From the NCBI GenBank assembly GCA_023409955.1, contig JAEYQQ010000201.1, positions 1 to 37,297 of the forward strand: DNA of 37,297 nucleotides, written 5' to 3'. The stretch's first letter is position 1. Each line of letters opens with the position of its first letter. The position numbers were made by a program, and so were the translations under genes. This document shows, piece after piece, positions 32,434-37,297 of the stretch. Source of the DNA: Bacillota bacterium. GTDB lineage: Bacteria; Bacillota; Clostridia; Christensenellales; Aristaeellaceae. The notes under the pieces are model-generated. The model made no database searches. It was not told the origin of the DNA and saw only the letters and a program-made list of their open reading frames with translations.

Positions 32434-34221
32434 TTATTCGCCTTCCATAAACCTGTATTGCGCTTCACAAAGCGCCCTGTAATGGCCGCCTGGCACCCGC
32501 ATTAGCTCTTCATGTGTTCCAGATTCAGCGATGTTATGATCCTGAACAACCATTATAACATCAGCCCTGCGGATGGTAGAAAGCCTATGCGCAATTACAA
32601 AGCTGGTACGGCCCTTGAGCAATACTTCCAACGCTTTTTGGATAAGAAGCTCGGTATGTGTGTCGATAGAGGATGTTGCCTCATCCAGTATCAACACTCT
32701 GGGATTGTTGAGCAACGCCCGTGCAAAGGATATTAACTGTTTCTGCCCTACTGACAAGGTAGCACCGCGCTCACTGACCTCAGTACGATACCCCTTTGGT
32801 AAACTCATAATGTAATCATGAACATGAACCGCTTTTGCGGCTTCCATCACTTCTTCTTCGGTGGCATCTAGCCGGCCATAACGGATATTATCCAATATGG
32901 TGCCACTGAACATGAAGCTGTCCTGCAGCATGATAGACATTTGCCGCCTCAGCGAATTCAATTTCACATCCCTGACGTTGTAACCATCAATCAGCAAGGC
33001 ACCTTCCGTTACATCGTAAAACCTGCTGACCAGACTGACGATGGTGCTTTTTCCAGCGCCGGTAGGACCAACTAGTGCGATTGTTTGGCCGGGTTTTACG
33101 GTAAAGGTAACATCCTTGAGCACTGGGAAGTTAGAATCATATCCGAAAGAAACATGATAAAACCTAATTTCACCAAGAATAGGGGGCAGATCAGGAATAT
33201 CTTCCCGTGAATCGTACACCACCGGTTTGGTATCCATGATTTCAAAAATACGTTCCATGGATGCCATTGCCGCAAGAATGCTGTTATAGAAGTTAGACAT
33301 ATTGTTGATTGGCTCCCAGAACCGGCCTAGATACCACAGTATGGCAATCAGGTCTTCAAGTGACAGTCCTTGTGAGCCCATGAACAATGTGCCTGCTATA
33401 TATACGCCAGCGGTGCCGACAGCACTCAGGGTGTCAATATAAGGCCAGAATAAGTTATTGATGCCAACGGCCTTCAGCCAGCTATTTTTGATATCCTGGT
33501 TGGTTTCATTAAATATCTCTTTATTCTGCTTTTCCCTGACAAACGCTTGCGTTACCCGCATACCAGCCAGGCTCTCATGTAGATAGCCATTCATGGTGCT
33601 GGTTTTCATACGTACAACCTGCCATGCTTTACGCATGCGGGTGCGCAGCATAACAATCAAGAAGACCAGTACAATAATCGAGCACAGAGCCACCAGTGTG
33701 AGCTGCCAGTGGATAAAGAGCATAATCCCAACCAGAAATATGAGTGTCAGGCAGTCAACCAGCACATTGATGATACCACCGGTGAACAGATCATTGAGGC
33801 TATTGACATCATTGATAACACGGACCATAATCTTGCCTGCAGAACGGCTATCAAAAAAGGGAAGAGACAACCCTTGGATATGATCAAACAAATCCTGACG
33901 CAGGGTAGCAATCGCCTTACGCCCAGCAGTATCCATGGTTCGAACCCTTGCCCGTAGGCACATAGCGCCGACGATCACCGCAACAGCCATACCCATAAAC
34001 AAAAAGGGAACGCTGGAATAATCGCCTTTTTCCATCAGGCCAATAGCCCGGCTCATAAGGTAGGGGCCCAGCAGCGATGCTAAAGATGCCACAATCATCA
34101 AAAACAGAGCGACGATCATCTGCTTCTTATAAGGCTTTAGGTAAGAAAGCAAACGCATGAATTGCCGCCTGTCAAACGGCGCCTCCATGACCTCATCATC
34201 CAGGTTGCGAAGCCTTGTCAT
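32434..34221 (-). CDS. ABC exporter subunit with altered signature motif (second heterodimer)
   Basis: 595 residues: a cytoplasmic N-terminal stretch, six membrane helices (about 30-320) and a nucleotide-binding domain. Walker A is GPTGAGKS, Walker B ends LILDEATSSID with the catalytic Glu present, and the H-loop is VIAHRLST. The signature reads LSVGQ instead of LSGGQ. It overlaps the upstream partner by ATGA. This subunit supplies the catalytically competent ATP site while its altered signature faces the partner's degenerate site. It resembles BmrCD/YheIH-type multidrug or lipid exporters; the substrate is unknown. Confidence 0.93.
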   Translation of the reverse strand: MTRLRNLDDEVMEAPFDRRQFMRLLSYLKPYKKQMIVALFLMIVASLASLLGPYLMSRAIGLMEKGDYSSVPFLFMGMAVAVIVGAMCLRARVRTMDTAGRKAIATLRQDLFDHIQGLSLPFFDSRSAGKIMVRVINDVNSLNDLFTGGIINVLVDCLTLIFLVGIMLFIHWQLTLVALCSIIVLVFLIVMLRTRMRKAWQVVRMKTSTMNGYLHESLAGMRVTQAFVREKQNKEIFNETNQDIKNSWLKAVGINNLFWPYIDTLSAVGTAGVYIAGTLFMGSQGLSLEDLIAILWYLGRFWEPINNMSNFYNSILAAMASMERIFEIMDTKPVVYDSREDIPDLPPILGEIRFYHVSFGYDSNFPVLKDVTFTVKPGQTIALVGPTGAGKSTIVSLVSRFYDVTEGALLIDGYNVRDVKLNSLRRQMSIMLQDSFMFSGTILDNIRYGRLDATEEEVMEAAKAVHVHDYIMSLPKGYRTEVSERGATLSVGQKQLISFARALLNNPRVLILDEATSSIDTHTELLIQKALEVLLKGRTSFVIAHRLSTIRRADVIMVVQDHNIAESGTHEELMRVPGGHYRALCEAQYRFMEGE

Positions 34222-35969
34222 ACCTCATCACCTGCCTTTGATACCGTAACAAAATCTCTGGTCTGGTCGCGGTACATAGAGGCATACAACCCATTGTGTT
34301 CCAGCAGCTCTTTATGGGTCCCCCGTTCCGCTATGCGGCCTTCCTTAAGAACGACAATCTGATCGGCCTTGCGAACAGAAGAAATTCGATGGGCAATGAT
34401 AAATGTTGTACGCCCCTTTAAGACACTGCCAAGCGCTTTCTGAATCTCTGCTTCTGTTTCCATATCCACAGCAGAGGTTGCATCATCCAGCACAAGTATG
34501 GAAGGATCACACAATATAGCTCTGGCAAGCGCAATGCGCTGCTTCTGACCACCGGATAACCCAAGGCCACGTTCACCGACCACAGTATCATAACCTTGCG
34601 GCATTTGCAGTATAAAATTTTCTGCCTGTGCCGCTCTTGCTGCCGCCTTCACCTGATCCATGGTGGCATCCGGCCGGGCGTAACGGATATTATCCGCAAT
34701 GGTCTCGCTGTAAAGGAAGGTTTCCTGCATGACCACACCAATATGGCTGCGAAGGTTTTGCAGATTCATTTCCTTGACATCTATCCCATCCACTTTCACG
34801 TTGCCAGAGGCCACATCATAATACCGGCCAAGCAATGTTACCAACGTCGTTTTACTGGAGCCAGTTGCCCCCATGACAGCAATTGTCTGGCCTGGGTTAA
34901 CATGCAGGTCAATATTGTACAATACAGTTTTATCACCATATTTGAATGTTACATTGTCAAAATCCACCCGTCCAAGCCACTTTTCAGGTTCCTTAGGCGA
35001 TTCGGGATTACGGATGGTGGATCCCATATCCATGTAATAGATTAACTTTTCAGAGGATACAAGGCCATTGGTTGTAACATTGACAAAGCTGGCAATCTGG
35101 CGCATCGGCCCGATGATCATCCAAACAAAGCCCATTGCACCGACCAACGTACCTATCTGAATTTCTCTTTGCATAACAAGATATGAGCCAGCCAGCAGCA
35201 TGACTGGCACGGAGCAATTGGCAATCATATCTACCAGAGGATAAAATGTACTCCAAATTCTTGTAACCCGCAGGTTGTTTTGCAAAACCTTCTGATTATC
35301 ATCGGAAAAGGCTTGCTTTTCATGTTCCTCCCTGGCAAATGCCTTGACCACACGCACACCGGCAATATTCTCCTGAGTACGGGTATTCAATACAGCATTC
35401 TGCTCACGTACGGCAATGTGTGCAGGCTTGATCTTGCGGTGCAGCTTGTATGCTACAAAAGCAACAACAGGGCAAAAGCACAGCATACACAATGCCAATT
35501 GCCAGGACATAAAGCTCAAACTGATCAAAGACATGAAAAACATCAGCAGGTTCTCCAGCACGCCAACGACCGCTGTCACAACAAAAACCCGCACACCTTC
35601 AATATCTCCTGTCATGCGGCTCATGATTTCGCCTATATGGTGCTTATCATAAAAGCTATAAGAAAGCCCCTGCATGCGTCCATACAGGTTAGTTCGCAAA
35701 TCGTACACAACGCTTTGTGATACATGCTCTATCAGCATGCCTTTATGGTACATCAGCACACTGCGGATGAGCGTAAAGACGATCATTGCACCGCACAGCT
35801 TGAGTAAAAGCGCCATATTTCCATGTGGAAGAACATCATCCACAACCGCAGCCGAGATATATGGTATCACCATTCGCAGCGCAACTACTAACGATAAATA
35901 AATAATACAGCGAATCACTTTTCCACGATAAGGCTTGAGCCAGGTAAGAATCCGCCGAAATGTATCCAT
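34218..35969 (-). CDS. ABC exporter subunit with degenerate Walker B (second heterodimer)
   Basis: 583 residues. Six membrane helices (about 1-310) precede the nucleotide-binding domain. Walker A reads GATGSSKT, unusual in having Ser-Ser for Ala/Ser-Gly, with Lys and Thr kept. The signature is canonical (LSGGQKQR). Walker B reads LVLDDATSAVD, with Asp in place of the catalytic Glu, while the H-loop His in IAHRISS is kept. As in the first pair, the upstream gene carries the weak ATP site and the downstream gene the altered signature. GGAGG lies four bases before the ATG. A good promoter is found at 36083-36111. Confidence 0.93.
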   Translation of the reverse strand: MDTFRRILTWLKPYRGKVIRCIIYLSLVVALRMVIPYISAAVVDDVLPHGNMALLLKLCGAMIVFTLIRSVLMYHKGMLIEHVSQSVVYDLRTNLYGRMQGLSYSFYDKHHIGEIMSRMTGDIEGVRVFVVTAVVGVLENLLMFFMSLISLSFMSWQLALCMLCFCPVVAFVAYKLHRKIKPAHIAVREQNAVLNTRTQENIAGVRVVKAFAREEHEKQAFSDDNQKVLQNNLRVTRIWSTFYPLVDMIANCSVPVMLLAGSYLVMQREIQIGTLVGAMGFVWMIIGPMRQIASFVNVTTNGLVSSEKLIYYMDMGSTIRNPESPKEPEKWLGRVDFDNVTFKYGDKTVLYNIDLHVNPGQTIAVMGATGSSKTTLVTLLGRYYDVASGNVKVDGIDVKEMNLQNLRSHIGVVMQETFLYSETIADNIRYARPDATMDQVKAAARAAQAENFILQMPQGYDTVVGERGLGLSGGQKQRIALARAILCDPSILVLDDATSAVDMETEAEIQKALGSVLKGRTTFIIAHRISSVRKADQIVVLKEGRIAERGTHKELLEHNGLYASMYRDQTRDFVTVSKAGDEV

Positions 35970-36082
35970 ATAACCTCCAGCAGGGAGAAATGGTCATCCT
36001 TTTGTGTTAACAATAGCATACCTCCCCCATCTGTATCTGTAAAGTGATTTTAGGAAAAATGACGAATTGATGCATAGTTTAA

Positions 36083-36111
36083 TATATATCTGCGCAATTT
36101 GTACATATCAA
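36083..36111 (-). promoter_or_regulatory. Promoter of the second ABC exporter operon
   Basis: On the minus strand TTGATA (36106-36111), 17 bases and TATATA (36083-36088). The leader would be about 105 bases. The -35 lies only a few bases past the stop of the glycosyltransferase gene's end at 36124. Confidence 0.6.
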
Positions 36112-36123
36112 TCCATCATTTCA

Positions 36124-37197
36124 CTATTTTTGCATTTCTGCTTCAAAGAATTTTAGATTATAAAGATAACTGGAATCATACGGTTTAAATTTGCCAGCCA
36201 TCTTGTTATACTCAATAGCCTTTTGCAAATCCCCAAGATGGTAATAGCAAACGCACAATTGCATGTATGGAACATAATTTCTGCAGTCAGGCTCTTCGAA
36301 CCCTCCTGGAAGACATGGTGCTTTTTCTGATGCAGCTGCTTCATACCAGAATGCTGCAGTTTGAAATTCTTCCCTATCGTAAAAATACCGTCCAATCTGG
36401 CAGCTGGTTTCGGCTCTTGGTGAAGCATACCTGAGAGAATGGAGCAATGCATCAAGTGCCTTCTGCTCTTGGCCTATTGCTCTATAGCAATCGCTTAGAT
36501 CACGGCAAGCAGAAAGTACATTTTCAATCCATCCCTGCCCGCCGAGTATGAATTGCTCTAGGCCATTGATGGCTTCCTCCCATCGTTTATGATACATTAG
36601 CTCCCTGGCATAGTAATATTCCTCTCGGGCATTTAATTTTTGTCCTGATGCAATCATTTTTTCAAATATGCGAAGATTTCTGTCAGGATCTCCAGGTCCA
36701 ACTTTTTGATGCCGTATAGGAATGTTGACATGTATGACATTGCCTGCAGGCGGTATAACCTCATGTATCGCACCATGCCAAACAAAACCGGCATCACGGC
36801 GAATGATCCTCTCACGTTCATACGATAGCGTTGGATTACCACTTATGTCAAACGTCACATGATACGGCATCATGATCATATCAACCGAAGGATCCATGTT
36901 ATTCTTTAAAGCTTTCAACAGCTCAGCATTTTCTGTTGTAATCACATCATCTGCATCCAACCACATTACATATGGCTTTGTGGCCTTTGAAAATGCATAG
37001 TTGCGTGCTTTAGCAAAATCATCTACCCATTGAAAATCATATACATTCTGCGTAAACGAAAGAGCAATATCCCTGGTCCCATCAACAGATCCGGTATCAA
37101 CGATGATTATTTCATCCATTACCTCACGCACGCAGTCCAAGCAGCGCTTAAGAACCGTTTCCTCATTGCGAACGATCATACACAAGCTCAGTTCCAT
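36124..37197 (-). CDS. Family 2 glycosyltransferase with TPR-like C-terminus
   Basis: 357 residues. The N-terminal GT-A fold begins MELSLCMIVRNEE, followed by IIVDTGSVDGT and the metal-binding DAD at 81-83 (VMWLDADDV). FVWHGAIHEV is a typical acceptor-site stretch of this subgroup. From about residue 215 the protein is helical with tetratricopeptide-like repeats (YYYARELMYHKRWEEAINGL, YRAIGQEQKALDALLHSL, CYYHLGDLQKAIEYNKMA). The layout is that of the SunS-type S-glycosyltransferase relatives and of other clostridial GT2-TPR proteins. The ATG at 37197 has GGAGG 8 bases upstream; an extension to 37215 would begin before it. No signal or membrane segment is seen. Protein or peptide glycosylation is possible, but the acceptor is unknown. 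Positions 37198-37297 hold no recognisable gene. Confidence 0.9.
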   Translation of the reverse strand: MELSLCMIVRNEETVLKRCLDCVREVMDEIIIVDTGSVDGTRDIALSFTQNVYDFQWVDDFAKARNYAFSKATKPYVMWLDADDVITTENAELLKALKNNMDPSVDMIMMPYHVTFDISGNPTLSYERERIIRRDAGFVWHGAIHEVIPPAGNVIHVNIPIRHQKVGPGDPDRNLRIFEKMIASGQKLNAREEYYYARELMYHKRWEEAINGLEQFILGGQGWIENVLSACRDLSDCYRAIGQEQKALDALLHSLRYASPRAETSCQIGRYFYDREEFQTAAFWYEAAASEKAPCLPGGFEEPDCRNYVPYMQLCVCYYHLGDLQKAIEYNKMAGKFKPYDSSYLYNLKFFEAEMQK

Positions 37198-37297
37198 ATG
37201 CCATGCCTCCCCCACATCTTGAAACGCACCGAATCGGGCAGTTTCTCATAGTTTATTGTATGGAGTTTGTGGGCTAGCGTGCTGCCCGCTCTCCCTA

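Noticed and set aside
1..37297. Mobile elements, CRISPR arrays, tRNA or rRNA genes
   Set aside because: No transposase, integrase, regular repeat-spacer array or RNA-gene sequence was recognised on either strand.

Overview
The window reads as chromosome of an anaerobic, low-to-mid-GC Gram-positive bacterium, most likely a gut-type member of Bacillota class Clostridia. The reasons are strong GGAGG-type ribosome binding sites, frequent GTG starts, an FprA-type flavodiiron protein, an SPFH/zinc-ribbon protein of the YdjI kind, heterodimeric ABC exporters and intracellular GH51/GH3 glycosidases. I see no tRNA, rRNA, CRISPR array, insertion sequence or phage gene.

Layout. 1-1013 (-): fprA, cut by the left edge, with a good promoter. 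1232-2126 (+): a membrane-anchored gluzincin-type metallopeptidase broken by a frameshift. 2052-3637 (-): histidine phosphatase (C-terminus frameshifted), coiled-coil protein, ArsR-DUF2087 regulator. 3847-6748 (+): a small membrane protein with a UBA-like N-terminus (DUF4342-like), then an OmpR-type response regulator and a histidine kinase. 6876-7505 (+): TetR regulator. 7599-11726 (-): heterodimeric ABC exporter pair followed by a C39-like cysteine peptidase. 12000-13336 (+): class A beta-lactamase-like serine hydrolase overlapping a nicotinamidase-like hydrolase. 13574-14245 (+): GntR/FCD regulator. 14354-16244 (-): YesN-like protein without a DNA-binding domain, then the SPFH protein.

16323-22576 is the most unusual part. 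One 1109-residue protein fuses an acyl-AMP ligase, an acyl carrier protein and a PLP-dependent alpha-oxoamine synthase. It is cotranscribed with a short-chain dehydrogenase and divergent from an asparagine-synthase gene. By domain logic the fused protein and the dehydrogenase could activate a fatty acid, condense it with an amino acid to a long-chain aminoketone and reduce that to an amino alcohol, i.e. sphingoid-like chemistry or a CqsA/LqsA-like signal.

22650-25333: a decayed ABC ATPase fragment, then a GH3 beta-glucosidase. 25688-32170: an arabinan/L-arabinose locus with araD (+) convergent to an operon (-) of an ArsR-like regulator, two different GH51 arabinofuranosidases and araB. AraA and a sugar transporter are not in the window. 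32434-35969 (-): a second heterodimeric ABC exporter. 36124-37197 (-): a GT2 glycosyltransferase with TPR-like C-terminus.

All functions are read from sequence motifs and family knowledge. No searches were run, and several start sites were moved to the codon that has a ribosome binding site.
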